9,936 bases of DNA from positions 1 to 9,936 of the forward strand of contig CAJYHD010000115.1 of the NCBI GenBank assembly GCA_913773715.1, written 5' to 3'. The notes below the pieces were generated by a model. The model did not search any database and had not been told where the DNA came from. It saw only the letters and a list, made by a program, of their open reading frames with translations. Position numbers and translations under genes: made by a program. This stretch comes from an uncultured Sphingobium sp. (GTDB lineage: Bacteria; Pseudomonadota; Alphaproteobacteria; Sphingomonadales; Sphingomonadaceae). This document shows, one piece after another, positions 1 to 7,189 of the stretch. The first letter of the stretch is position 1, and each line of letters starts with the position of its first letter.

Positions 1-1079
1 TCGGGGTGCTCAATTATTGGCGCAACCTGCCGTCGGATCGGAAGGAGGTCGCGCCGGACGGCGTGGTCGCGATCCTGAGTGTGCGGGATGATTGGGATGG
101 TGGTCCTGCGCTGATCGATGCGCTAAAGCGACAAAGTTCGCCTTTCCGGCTTATCGTGGCGAGTTCCGGGCAATGTGCTGCGGCGGAGGCGTTGGCAGCG
201 CGGGAGGGTGCCTGGGTTCAACTCGCCCGCGCTGGGGTCGCGACAGACGAGGGACAGAAGGTCCACAAGCTGCGCGCCGCTCTGCGGGCATTGCGCGACA
301 CGGATCGCTGGCTGATCTTCATCGATGCCGATATCCTGCCACCGCCGCGCTTCTTGGGGCGGCTGCTTTTCCCGTTGGTGACCGGCAAGGCGGATATATC
401 GACTGGCTACCGGATGCTGCTACCGGGTCGCAGCCTTATGGCGGCGCTGGTCGGCGCGGTGGAGATGCAACTGGCGACCCTGCCGCGCTCCCCCAGTGCG
501 ACGATGCCGTGGGGCGGGGCGATGGCCATGTCGCGGGATGTTGCCGACTGGCTGAAACTCGACGCCGTGCTTGAGGGGCGGCTTTCGGACGACATGGCGA
601 TCGGGCTGGCGGGTTGGCGCAAGAAGCTACGGCTGAGGCCGGTGCGCGATCTGTTGGTGGCAACACCGTTGGAGAGCAGCGCGACGAGTTTGTTGACGTT
701 CGGCGTGCGGCAATATCGGCATGTGTTGACCAACAGCCGCAACATGTGGCTGGCGGCAACTAGCACAGTGGTGGTCCAAGCGCTGATCTGGGTATGGGCG
801 CTAGGCTGGGGTGGGTGGTCAGGCGCTGCCGTGGGATATATGGCGGGATGGAGCAGGGCGTTCGTGCGAGCGCGGATCATCCGGTCGGTACTGGAGCCGG
901 ATCAGGTGAGGTCAGCGCGGCGGTCACTGATCTGGGATATCATCGCGCCCTTTGCGCCGACTTTCGCGCACTTGGCGGTGCAAATGATGGCAGCGGCATC
1001 GAACCGGATCGTCTGGGGCGGTTGGCGTTACCGGGTGAAGCAAGGGCGGGTGGTCGAGATGCAGCGGACTGACGCTTAA
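1..1079 (+). CDS. GT2/GT21-like glycosyltransferase (ceramide glucosyltransferase/HpnI-like), 5' end cut by window
   Basis: This is probably a membrane-bound inverting glycosyltransferase that moves a sugar from a nucleotide-sugar to a lipid such as ceramide or a hopanoid. A GTG at base 6 could be a start, giving 357 residues, but no ribosome site is visible and the frame stays open to the edge. Relatives carry an N-terminal membrane helix that is absent here, so I infer the gene begins outside the window. Numbering from the GTG, a Rossmann-like GT-A core starts near residue 18. The DxD-like FIDAD is at 105-109, MPWGGAMAM at 167-175, and the LSDDMAIG acidic motif with the candidate catalytic Asp at 193-200. 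RQYRH (235-239) sits where the family has (Q/R)xxRW, so Trp is replaced by His. Hydrophobic segments follow at about 249-282 and 311-332, then a C-terminal VWGGWRYRV resembling the usual WRGRRYR ending. The GT2 fold is firm; the acceptor is a guess. Confidence 0.8.
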   Translation, partial: GVLNYWRNLPSDRKEVAPDGVVAILSVRDDWDGGPALIDALKRQSSPFRLIVASSGQCAAAEALAAREGAWVQLARAGVATDEGQKVHKLRAALRALRDTDRWLIFIDADILPPPRFLGRLLFPLVTGKADISTGYRMLLPGRSLMAALVGAVEMQLATLPRSPSATMPWGGAMAMSRDVADWLKLDAVLEGRLSDDMAIGLAGWRKKLRLRPVRDLLVATPLESSATSLLTFGVRQYRHVLTNSRNMWLAATSTVVVQALIWVWALGWGGWSGAAVGYMAGWSRAFVRARIIRSVLEPDQVRSARRSLIWDIIAPFAPTFAHLAVQMMAAASNRIVWGGWRYRVKQGRVVEMQRTDA

Positions 1080-1204
1080 CTTCGCACATTTCCCGCAAAT
1101 TGCGACATTTCGTTGCTCCCGGTTGATCCTATCGGCAAGTACGCGCCGCACGCTCGGGAGCCTACCATAGTTAGCGGACAGCAGCGCAATAGGACAGGTT
1201 TGGC
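1080..1204. other. Convergent intergenic gap without a clear terminator
   Basis: This gap lies between the 3' ends of the glycosyltransferase (+) and the DUF952 gene (-). The only sizeable inverted repeat is GCTCCCG (1115-1121) with CGGGAGC (1155-1161), 33 bases apart and with no T-run on either strand. A small near-palindrome, CGCAA-A-TTGCG, lies at 1094-1104. I see no canonical Rho-independent terminator, so termination here may be Rho-dependent. No open frame in the gap looks like a gene. Confidence 0.5.
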
Positions 1205-1552
1205 CTAGAACCCCGCCGGGAAGAGGTGCTTTCCGTCGTCGCCGAGGCGCAGGATGACCTTGCCTGCAACCGCGTCGATCGGCAGGTCGCTATAGAGGTG
1301 CGGGAACAATGCACCGCCACGCGAGACTTCCCACTTCACCGCGTCGCCAAACGGCGCGAGGTCGATCATCAACATGACGAGCCGGTCTTGTCCCGCAAAA
1401 TGCTTGGCGGCGGTTTCAGCCGCCTGATCGCGGGTCGACATATGGATATAGCCGTCCGCCAGATCGACGGGCGCGCCCTTGAACACTCCCGCTGCATTAA
1501 AGCCGTCATATTGCTCTGCTGTCAGGATCTTGTAGGCGAAAAGCTCGCTCAT
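1205..1552 (-). CDS. DUF952 family protein
   Basis: A small soluble protein of 115 residues that matches the DUF952 family over its full length; no biochemical role is established. The family signatures are visible: an N-terminal YKI (7-9), DGYIHMST (33-40) with the conserved His, a following Gln-rich helix ending in KHFAGQ (50-55), VKWEVSRGG (72-80) and LFPHLY (82-87). There is no signal peptide or membrane segment, so it should be cytoplasmic. The ATG overlaps the gyrA stop codon in an ATGA arrangement (bases 1549-1552), which points to co-transcription and translational coupling behind gyrA. The conserved His and Glu pattern is reminiscent of the ADP-ribosyltransferase-like fold, to which I recall this family being linked computationally; treat that as a hypothesis. 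Family assignment is confident, function is not. Confidence 0.88.
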   Translation of the reverse strand: MSELFAYKILTAEQYDGFNAAGVFKGAPVDLADGYIHMSTRDQAAETAAKHFAGQDRLVMLMIDLAPFGDAVKWEVSRGGALFPHLYSDLPIDAVAGKVILRLGDDGKHLFPAGF

Positions 1553-4275
1553 TCGTCGCTAAGGTCCGGGTCGGATTCAGGGCTGACGTCCGGCATGACT
1601 TCCAACCCGGCGGGCGTCGTCACGTCGGCCTCTTCGCTTTCCTCGATCTTGGCGGCGCTGACGACATGTTCGTTGTCGGAGACATTGAACAGGCGCACGC
1701 CCGCCGATCCGCGTCCGATGACGCGCAGGCTGTCGAGGCCCATGCGGATGAGCTTGGCCTGATCGGTGACGAGCATCAGCTGATCGCCGCGCGTCGCCGG
1801 GAAGCTGGCGACGACGGGGCCGTTACGGCCGATATTGTCGATGTTGGTGATGCCCTGGCCGCCGCGACCTGTGCGGCGATATTCATAGGCTGACGACAGC
1901 TTGCCATAGCCGTTGGTGCAGACAGTAAGGATGAACTGTTCGTTCGCAACCATGTGCGCGAACATGTCTTGATCCTGCATTTCGCCGTCCTTCTCCGGCT
2001 TCCAGGGAGCGAAGCGCAGATATTCCTCGCGCTGCTCCTGATCCGCACCGGATCGATGGAGGACGGAGAGGGAGATCACCTCATCGCCGCTCTTTAGCGT
2101 CATGCCACGCACGCCGGTCGATGTGCGGCTCTGGAACTCACGCACGTCAGTCGCCTGGAAGCGGATCGCCTTACCCTGACGCGTGGCGAGCAGCACGTCA
2201 TCCTCTTCGGAGAGCAGCGCCACGCCGATCAAGCGATCGTCGCTGCCTTCGTCGAAGCGCATGGCAAGCTTGCCGTTGCTGGGCACATTGGCAAAGGCAT
2301 CCATGCTGTTGCGGCGGACGGTGCCGTTCGCCGTCGCGAACATGACGTGCAGGTCCTTCCAGCTGTCCTCATCCTCGGGCAGCGGCAGGACGGTCTGGAT
2401 CGTTTCGCCGGGACCAAGTGGCAGCAGGTTGACCATGGGGCGACCACGGGTCGCGGGGCCACCTTCGGGCAGGCGCCAGACCTTGAGTCGATAGACCTTG
2501 CCCGCCGTCGAAAAGAACAGGACTGGCGTGTGGGTTGAGGTGACGAACAATTCCGTCACCGCATCCTCGTCCTTGGTCGCCATACCCGAGCGGCCTTTGC
2601 CGCCGCGCGCCTGCGCCCGGAAACTCTCGAGCGGGGTGCGCTTGATATAGCCCTGCACCGTGACGGTGACGACCATCTCCTCGCGCTCGATCAGGTCTTC
2701 GTCGTCGATACCGTCGGCGGCAGCAGCGATCTCGGACAGGCGAGGAGTCGCAAAGTCGCGCTCGATCACCTCGAACTCCTCGCGCATGATCGCGTAGAGT
2801 TTCTGGCGGTTGCCGAGGATTTCAAGATATTCGGCGATGGCCGCGGCGAGTTCGGCAAGTTCGTTGCCGATCTCGTCCCGGCCCAGCGCGGTCAGGCGAT
2901 GCAAGCGCAGGTCGAGGATCGCGCGGACCTGAATGTCGGACAGGCGATAGGTGTCGCCCGAAACTTCGGTCTCAATCGCTTCGACCAAACGCAGATAGGG
3001 CGCGATCTGCGCCACCGCCCACTCGCGCGCCAGCAGCGTTTCGCGTGCTTCGGCGGGGCTGGACGATCCGCGGATGATGCGCACGACTTCGTCGAGGTTC
3101 GTGACCGCGATGACGAGGCCGAGCAAGATATGCGCGCGATCGCGCGCCTTGTTGAGTTCATATTTGGTGCGGCGGGTAATGACCTCTTCGCGGAAGCGGA
3201 CGAAAGCTTCGATGATGTCGCGAATGTTGAGCAGCTCGGGGCGGCCGCCGCGAATGGCGAGCATGTTCGCGGGGAAACTCGACTGTGCGGGGGTGTTGCG
3301 CCACAGCTGGTTCAGCACGACTTCGGGCGTTGCATCGCGCTTCAGGTCCATGACGATGCGCACGCCTTCGCGGCTCGATTCGTCGCGGATGTCACTGATG
3401 CCCTCGATCCGCTTGTCCTTGGCGGCTTCGGCGATCTTTTCGACCAGGCCGTTCTTGCCGACCTGGTAGGGGATGGCGGTCAGAACGATCGACCGGCGAT
3501 CGCCGCGACCTTCCTCCACCACATGGCGCGAGCGCATCATGATCGAACCGCGACCGGTGTGATAGGCGCTGCGCGCGCCCGACTGGCCCAGGATCAGCGG
3601 CGCTGTCGGGAAATCGGGACCAGGGACGATCTGGATGATGTCGTCCACGGTGATAGCCGGATTGTCGATATAGGCGAGGCAGGCACGGATCACTTCGCCA
3701 AGATTGTGCGGCGGAATATTGGTCGCCATGCCGACCGCGATACCGCCGGCCCCGTTGACCAGCAGGTTGGGGAAGCGAGCGGGCAGAACCTGCGGCTCGG
3801 ATTCCGAAGCGTCGTAGTTTGGCTGGAAGTCGACAGTGTCCTTGTCGAGATCGTCAAGCAGCGCGTTCGTCACCTTGGCAAGCCGGGCCTCGGTATAACG
3901 CATCGCGGCTGGCGGATCGGGGTCCATCGAACCGAAGTTCCCTTGACCATCGATCAACGGCACGCGCATCGACCAATCCTGAGTCATGCGCGCCAGTGCG
4001 TCGTAGATCGCCGTGTCGCCATGCGGGTGATATTTACCGATCACGTCACCGACGATGCGAGCCGACTTGCGATAGGGCCGGTTATAGAGAAAGCCCGATT
4101 CATGCGCCGAAAAGAGGATGCGTCGATGGACCGGCTTCAAGCCGTCGCGCACGTCCGGCAGCGCGCGAGCCACGATCACCGACATGGCGTAATCGAGATA
4201 GCTCGTCTTCATCTCCTCCACGATGGAGATGGGGCTGATATCCGAAGGGTCGGCGAGGGCAGTCTCGTCGGTCAA
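1549..4275 (-). CDS. gyrA: DNA gyrase subunit A
   Basis: Subunit A of type IIA topoisomerase; with GyrB it forms the A2B2 gyrase that introduces negative supercoils using ATP. The 908-residue frame is full length. The conserved N-terminal block [20 protein letters not shown] runs from about residue 25. The quinolone region [10 protein letters not shown] (83-92) has Thr88 at the E. coli Ser83 position and keeps Asp92 (E. coli Asp87). Catalytic Tyr127 lies in [11 protein letters not shown] coiled-coil tower follows, then the C-terminal beta-pinwheel with a GyrA box QARGGKG (555-561; consensus QRRGGKG). Residues about 741-772 form an insertion between pinwheel blades, and the tail (about 878-908) is acidic; both occur in alphaproteobacterial GyrA. 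The start is TTG: the frame upstream reaches a TAG at 4318-4320 with no ATG or GTG, and the next Met (22) would cut into the conserved core. Only a weak purine run (AAGAGA) precedes it. ParC is excluded by the GyrA box. Confidence 0.98.
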   Translation of the reverse strand: MTDETALADPSDISPISIVEEMKTSYLDYAMSVIVARALPDVRDGLKPVHRRILFSAHESGFLYNRPYRKSARIVGDVIGKYHPHGDTAIYDALARMTQDWSMRVPLIDGQGNFGSMDPDPPAAMRYTEARLAKVTNALLDDLDKDTVDFQPNYDASESEPQVLPARFPNLLVNGAGGIAVGMATNIPPHNLGEVIRACLAYIDNPAITVDDIIQIVPGPDFPTAPLILGQSGARSAYHTGRGSIMMRSRHVVEEGRGDRRSIVLTAIPYQVGKNGLVEKIAEAAKDKRIEGISDIRDESSREGVRIVMDLKRDATPEVVLNQLWRNTPAQSSFPANMLAIRGGRPELLNIRDIIEAFVRFREEVITRRTKYELNKARDRAHILLGLVIAVTNLDEVVRIIRGSSSPAEARETLLAREWAVAQIAPYLRLVEAIETEVSGDTYRLSDIQVRAILDLRLHRLTALGRDEIGNELAELAAAIAEYLEILGNRQKLYAIMREEFEVIERDFATPRLSEIAAAADGIDDEDLIEREEMVVTVTVQGYIKRTPLESFRAQARGGKGRSGMATKDEDAVTELFVTSTHTPVLFFSTAGKVYRLKVWRLPEGGPATRGRPMVNLLPLGPGETIQTVLPLPEDEDSWKDLHVMFATANGTVRRNSMDAFANVPSNGKLAMRFDEGSDDRLIGVALLSEEDDVLLATRQGKAIRFQATDVREFQSRTSTGVRGMTLKSGDEVISLSVLHRSGADQEQREEYLRFAPWKPEKDGEMQDQDMFAHMVANEQFILTVCTNGYGKLSSAYEYRRTGRGGQGITNIDNIGRNGPVVASFPATRGDQLMLVTDQAKLIRMGLDSLRVIGRGSAGVRLFNVSDNEHVVSAAKIEESEEADVTTPAGLEVMPDVSPESDPDLSDE

Positions 4276-4417
4276 TTTGATTCTCTTTTTGGATGGGTGC
4301 GTGTCGTGCTCGATGCACTAGCCGAGCGAAACAAATCTGTCACCCCCGACTCCCTGTTCCCGCGCGCCCGCGCGTTAAGCCGATACGGTCATTGGTCGAA
4401 AACTTGCACCTGCGTAA

Positions 4418-4427
4418 CGATGCATCG
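4418..4427. promoter_or_regulatory. Perfect 10-bp palindrome, candidate operator
   Basis: CGATGCATCG is a perfect palindrome in the middle of the divergent region. Allowing two central-flank mismatches on each side, the symmetry extends to 18 bases (4414-4431, GT..AC outer pairs). A half copy, CGATGCA, recurs at 4311-4317 near the gyrA start. The position upstream of the rightward promoter suits an activator or repressor site, but no regulator is identifiable and a chance palindrome of this length is possible. Confidence 0.3.
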
Positions 4428-4451
4428 GAACGAAGGCGGCGCATGACAGTT
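4427..4451 (+). promoter_or_regulatory. EcfG (general stress sigma)-like promoter candidate
   Basis: GGAAC at 4427-4431 is followed by 17 bases and then GTT at 4449-4451. The alphaproteobacterial EcfG consensus is GGAAC-N16/17-CGTT; here the base before GTT is A instead of C. It points towards the exported repeat-protein gene and overlaps the sigma-70-like promoter just downstream. One mismatch in a short pattern keeps this tentative. Confidence 0.35.
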
Positions 4452-4471
4452 GCAAATCGCGTCGATATAGG
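4443..4471 (+). promoter_or_regulatory. Sigma-70-like promoter for the tandem repeat-protein genes
   Basis: The -35 is ATGACA (4443-4448; five of six to consensus), the spacer is exactly 17 bases and the -10 is TATAGG (4466-4471; TATA conserved). Transcription would start near 4478, giving a leader of roughly 95 bases before the ATG at 4572. This is the best promoter match in the divergent region. Confidence 0.6.
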
Positions 4472-4492
4472 GTTGTTCAAAGCCCGTTCACG

Positions 4493-4511
4493 CGCCGGCC
4501 CCTAACCGGCG
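4493..4511 (+). other. GC hairpin in the leader of the first repeat-protein gene
   Basis: CGCCGG (4493-4498) and CCGGCG (4506-4511) can pair around a 7-base loop, with one further G-U pair possible at the base. It would lie about 15 bases after the predicted transcription start. No T-run follows, so it is more likely an mRNA-stabilising structure, or incidental, than a terminator. Confidence 0.35.
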
Positions 4512-4556
4512 TATCACCCCGAAAGGTCGCCTGTGCCCTTCCAAGTCAGGCGTGCA

Positions 4557-4562
4557 AAGGAG
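4557..4562 (+). promoter_or_regulatory. Ribosome binding site fixing the ATG at 4572
   Basis: AAGGAG ends 9 bases before the ATG at 4572. It would be immediately against the alternative ATG at 4563 and lies downstream of the GTG at 4533, so it selects the 4572 start. The signal peptide then begins cleanly at MRLVTP. Confidence 0.8.
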
Positions 4563-4571
4563 ATGAGGATC

Positions 4572-5849
4572 ATGCGTTTAGTAACCCCGATGGCGCTCGC
4601 CATGGCCATTGCGCTGACGAGCGGCGCGGTGACCGCACCTGCCTTCGCTGCCAAGAAGAAGGAAGAGCAGAAGGCTGGCCCGAAGCTGAATGTATCGCCC
4701 GACGTCATCAAGGATCTTCAAACAGCTCAGCAGGCGAATGACAAACAGGATTTCGCCGGGGCTAAGGCTGCTCTTGCCGCCGCAGACGGCAAGGCGAAAT
4801 CGAATGACGACAAATATCAGATCGGCGCGATCAAGCTCAATGTTTCGATCGCCAGCAAGGATAGCGCGCTTCAGACGGAGGCGCTGAACCAGATGCTCGA
4901 CAGTGGCCTGACGCCCCCTGAGCAGGCCGGACAGTTCAATGCGGTCGCTGCCGATCAGGCGCTTCAGGCGAAGAATTATGATGTCGCGATTTCGCGTGCT
5001 CAGGCCGCTATTGCGTCGAATTACAAGCCTGACGCTGTGAATGTGACGCTGGCTCAGGCCTATTTCGGCAAGGCCGGTACGGCCAACCCGTCGGCCGAGC
5101 CGCAGCGCGGTTTGAACCAGCAGGGCTTGGCCGCGCTGAAGGCCGCTACCGACGCGACCAAGGCCGCCGGTGGTCAGGTGCCGCCGCAATGGTATCAGAT
5201 CGGTGTCAGCCGCGCGGCGGGCGCGAACCTGCCTGATGTCACCGAGTGGGCGAAAATGGCCTATCAGGCCAATCCGAGCGGTGAAAACCTCCGTACGCTC
5301 GTCCGCCTGTTTCAGCGAGCCAACCCTAATATCAGCAACCGCGAGAATCTCGACGTTCTGCGCTTGCTGAACGCTTCGGGCGGTCTGGTGCTGGCGCAAG
5401 ACTTCACTGAATATGCCGAAATGGCGTCGAAGACCGGCATCTATGGTGAAGTGAAGTCGGCGATCGATGCTGGCCGGGCGAAGGGCGTGCTGAACGCGAG
5501 CCAGGGTGGCGAATTCTACCAGACGGCCACTGCCAAGATCGCGAGCGACAAGGCTTCGCTCGCTTCGGCGGAGGCTGACGCGAAGAAGGGAACCAACGGC
5601 AAGATCGCTGCGGCAACGGGCGACGCCTATATGGGCTATGGCGACTATGCCAAGGCTGCGGCGATGTTCGAACTCGCCAAGCAGAAGGGCGGCGTCGACA
5701 ATGACGAGATCAACACGCGTCTCGGCATCGCGAAGTCCATGGGCGGCGACAATGCTGCGGCCAAGGCTGCGTTCCAGGCCGTGCAGGGTGGCTCGCGCAA
5801 GCAGGTCGCCGACCTCTGGCTCGCCTATCTCGGCACCAAGGGCGCCTGA
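4572..5849 (+). CDS. Exported TPR-like helical-repeat protein, first of a tandem paralogous pair
   Basis: I do not recognise a named function. The 425-residue product begins with a signal peptide: basic start, hydrophobic stretch MALAMAIALT, then APAFA, with likely signal peptidase I cleavage after Ala26. The mature part starts AKKKEE, has no Cys and no membrane helices, and should be periplasmic (or outer-membrane associated through a partner). It is almost all Ala/Lys-rich helix. TPR-like helix pairs are clearest at about 125-150 (QALQAKNYDVAISRAQAAI) and 345-374 (GDAYMGYGDYAKAAAMFELA), with another likely near 205-250. The following gene is a paralog across the middle and C-terminal regions; shared landmarks are the YAEMASKTGIYGE block (281-293), the AGRAKG block (300-305) and KGGVDxxxxxxRLGIA (372-387). 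It has its own promoter divergent from gyrA. The mature sequence suggests a scaffold or binding solenoid; catalytic motifs are not evident. Confidence 0.85.
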   Translation: MRLVTPMALAMAIALTSGAVTAPAFAAKKKEEQKAGPKLNVSPDVIKDLQTAQQANDKQDFAGAKAALAAADGKAKSNDDKYQIGAIKLNVSIASKDSALQTEALNQMLDSGLTPPEQAGQFNAVAADQALQAKNYDVAISRAQAAIASNYKPDAVNVTLAQAYFGKAGTANPSAEPQRGLNQQGLAALKAATDATKAAGGQVPPQWYQIGVSRAAGANLPDVTEWAKMAYQANPSGENLRTLVRLFQRANPNISNRENLDVLRLLNASGGLVLAQDFTEYAEMASKTGIYGEVKSAIDAGRAKGVLNASQGGEFYQTATAKIASDKASLASAEADAKKGTNGKIAAATGDAYMGYGDYAKAAAMFELAKQKGGVDNDEINTRLGIAKSMGGDNAAAKAAFQAVQGGSRKQVADLWLAYLGTKGA

Positions 5850-5867
5850 TCCGACACCGGGGGATTT

Positions 5868-5898
5868 GCGCCGCGCTTCCTGATTGGAGGCGCGGCGC
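5868..5898 (+). terminator. Strong intergenic hairpin between the paralogs, possible terminator or attenuator
   Basis: A 13-bp stem with one G-U pair: GCGCCGCGCTTCC (5868-5880) pairs with GGAGGCGCGGCGC (5886-5898) around the 5-base loop TGATT. It sits 18 bases after the stop of the first paralog. An AT-rich tract (ATTATATATT, 5901-5910) follows in place of a clean T-run, so full termination is uncertain. Partial termination or 3'-end protection, lowering expression of the second gene relative to the first, is a reasonable reading. Confidence 0.55.
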
Positions 5899-5912
5899 TC
5901 ATTATATATTCT
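5884..5912 (+). promoter_or_regulatory. Weak promoter candidate for the second paralog
   Basis: TTGGAG (5884-5889), a 17-base spacer and TATTCT (5907-5912) resemble a sigma-70 promoter (three and four of six matches). The AT-rich tract after the hairpin stands out from its GC-rich surroundings. The -35 lies inside the hairpin, so hairpin and promoter would overlap. The second gene may therefore have its own start of transcription, but the match is weak. Confidence 0.25.
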
Positions 5913-5944
5913 AGTTCAGCCTGATTTCTGGGGGAGCATCCGCC

Positions 5945-7189
5945 GTGACGCGGTTCAAGACTATCATCCGTTCAAGCCTGCCTGCTGTTCTGGTCGGCGT
6001 CATCGCCGTCGCATCGCCCGCCGCCGCCAGGAAAAAGGTGCCTGCCGGTCCGGTCATCATGATGTCGGACAGCTTCCGTACGACGGCGGAGCAGGCAGAA
6101 GCCGCGCTCAAGGCAGGCGATGCTGGCACGGCGGGAGCCCGCATCGGCACGTTGATGCCGAGCAACGACATGGAAAATTATGTCGTGGCCGGGCTGCGTT
6201 TCGAACTGGCCTTGAAGCGCAACGACGCCCAGGCGCAGCGGATTGCGCTGACCGACATGTTCAAGACACAGTCGGTGCCCAAGGCGGACCTGCCGCGTCT
6301 GCGCTACGTCGCGGGCTATCTTTCCTATGTCGTTGGCAATTATGACGACGCTGTCTCGCAGCTCGATTATGCCAAGACGCTGGGATACAAAAATATCGAC
6401 GCGACCATGCTACGCGCCGACATCGCGCTTCGGCGCAAGAAGCCGAAGGAAGCGCGTGCCTACGTACAGCAGGCGCTCGAAATCCAGCGGGCGACCGGCA
6501 AGCCGGTTCCGGTGGCATGGCTCGATCGCGCCATCTCCATGGCCTATCAGGATGGTGACTGGACCGAGGTCGGGCAACTCTACCGGGAGCGGCTGCAACA
6601 GGAGAATACGAAGGCTGATTGGCGCTCGGCACTTACCAATTATCTGACGGCTGCGGCGAGCGATCCACAGCTGGAGTTGGACCTCTATCGCCTTCAGGCC
6701 GCGAACGGCGCGATGGCGAGCGAGCGTGACTATCAGAATTACGCGATCCTTGCCGACAAGGCTGGTTTTTATTCCGAATCGAAGGCGATCATCGAAGCAG
6801 GCCGCAAGGCTGGCAAGCTGATGCCGACGCAGGCGACGACAAGCGCATTGCTCAAGACGGTAACGCCGAAGGCCGCCAAGGAAATGTCGGGCCTTCCCGC
6901 GCAGGTGAAGAAGGCCGCAGCAGCCTCGACCGGCAAGGAAGCGTCAGCCGCTGGCGATACCTATTTCGCGCTCGCTCAGTTCCCGCAAGCCGTGGAGCAA
7001 TATCGCCTCGCCCTGACAAAGGGCGGAGTCGATGCGAACCGCACCAATGCACGGCTCGGCATCGCGCTGGCGCGATCGGGCGATTTGCCCGGTGCGCAGA
7101 CGGCGTTGGCGCAGGCTACCGGCCCTTGGGCCAATGTCGCGGCCTTCTGGTCCACCTGGGTCGAGCAGCAAAATAAAAAGGCCGCCTGA
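5945..7189 (+). CDS. Exported TPR-like helical-repeat protein, second of the tandem paralogous pair
   Basis: Unnamed function; 414 residues, paralogous to the preceding gene. The start is GTG, chosen because GGAG (5933-5936) lies 8 bases upstream and a signal peptide follows at once: basic MTRFKTIIRSS, hydrophobic LPAVLVGVIAVA, then SPAAA with likely cleavage near Ala28. The mature part begins with basic residues, has no Cys or membrane helices, and should be periplasmic. TPR-like helix pairs are seen at about 117-147 (YLSYVVGNYDDAVSQLDYA), 153-180 (RADIALRRKKPKEARAYVQQ) and 332-360 (AGDTYFALAQFPQAVEQYRL). The blocks shared with its neighbour include YAILADKAGFYSE (267-279), EAGRKAG (284-290) and KGGVDxxxxxARLGIA (359-374). 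The C-terminus is aromatic (FWSTWVEQ) before the final KKAA. The last codons and the stop lie inside a terminator hairpin. The two genes probably act together or in succession in one periplasmic process. Confidence 0.85.
   Translation: MTRFKTIIRSSLPAVLVGVIAVASPAAARKKVPAGPVIMMSDSFRTTAEQAEAALKAGDAGTAGARIGTLMPSNDMENYVVAGLRFELALKRNDAQAQRIALTDMFKTQSVPKADLPRLRYVAGYLSYVVGNYDDAVSQLDYAKTLGYKNIDATMLRADIALRRKKPKEARAYVQQALEIQRATGKPVPVAWLDRAISMAYQDGDWTEVGQLYRERLQQENTKADWRSALTNYLTAAASDPQLELDLYRLQAANGAMASERDYQNYAILADKAGFYSESKAIIEAGRKAGKLMPTQATTSALLKTVTPKAAKEMSGLPAQVKKAAAASTGKEASAAGDTYFALAQFPQAVEQYRLALTKGGVDANRTNARLGIALARSGDLPGAQTALAQATGPWANVAAFWSTWVEQQNKKAA

Larger units (their letters stand above)
4276..4571. 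promoter_or_regulatory. Divergent regulatory region between gyrA and the first exported repeat protein
   Basis: These 296 bases separate the gyrA TTG from the ATG of the rightward gene and contain no gene of their own. From left to right they hold the gyrA leader, a GC-rich stretch near 4355-4375, a perfect palindrome CGATGCATCG (4418-4427), an EcfG-like element starting in the same palindrome, a sigma-70-like promoter (4443-4471) and a leader hairpin (4493-4511). For gyrA on the minus strand the best candidate I can see is GTGACA, 17 bases, then TAGTGC, about 35 bases upstream of the start. Its -10 is poor, so the gyrA promoter is not settled. Confidence 0.6.

Noticed and set aside
1115..1161. 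Inverted repeat GCTCCCG/CGGGAGC as a convergent terminator
   Set aside because: Only 7-bp arms with a 33-base loop and no T-run on either strand.
2899..4446. Long open frame (515 codons) on the plus strand opposite gyrA
   Set aside because: It is a mirror of the gyrA codon pattern in high-GC DNA. The translation is rich in Arg/Asp/His with no domain character, and it runs across the gyrA promoter region.
4533..4571. Earlier GTG (4533) or ATG (4563) start for the first repeat protein
   Set aside because: The ribosome site AAGGAG lies downstream of the GTG and directly abuts the ATG at 4563; the ATG at 4572 has correct spacing and begins the signal peptide.
4578..5399. Open frame of 273 codons on the minus strand opposite the first repeat-protein gene
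   Set aside because: Arg/Leu-rich antisense shadow of an Ala/Lys-rich gene; no domain and no ribosome site.
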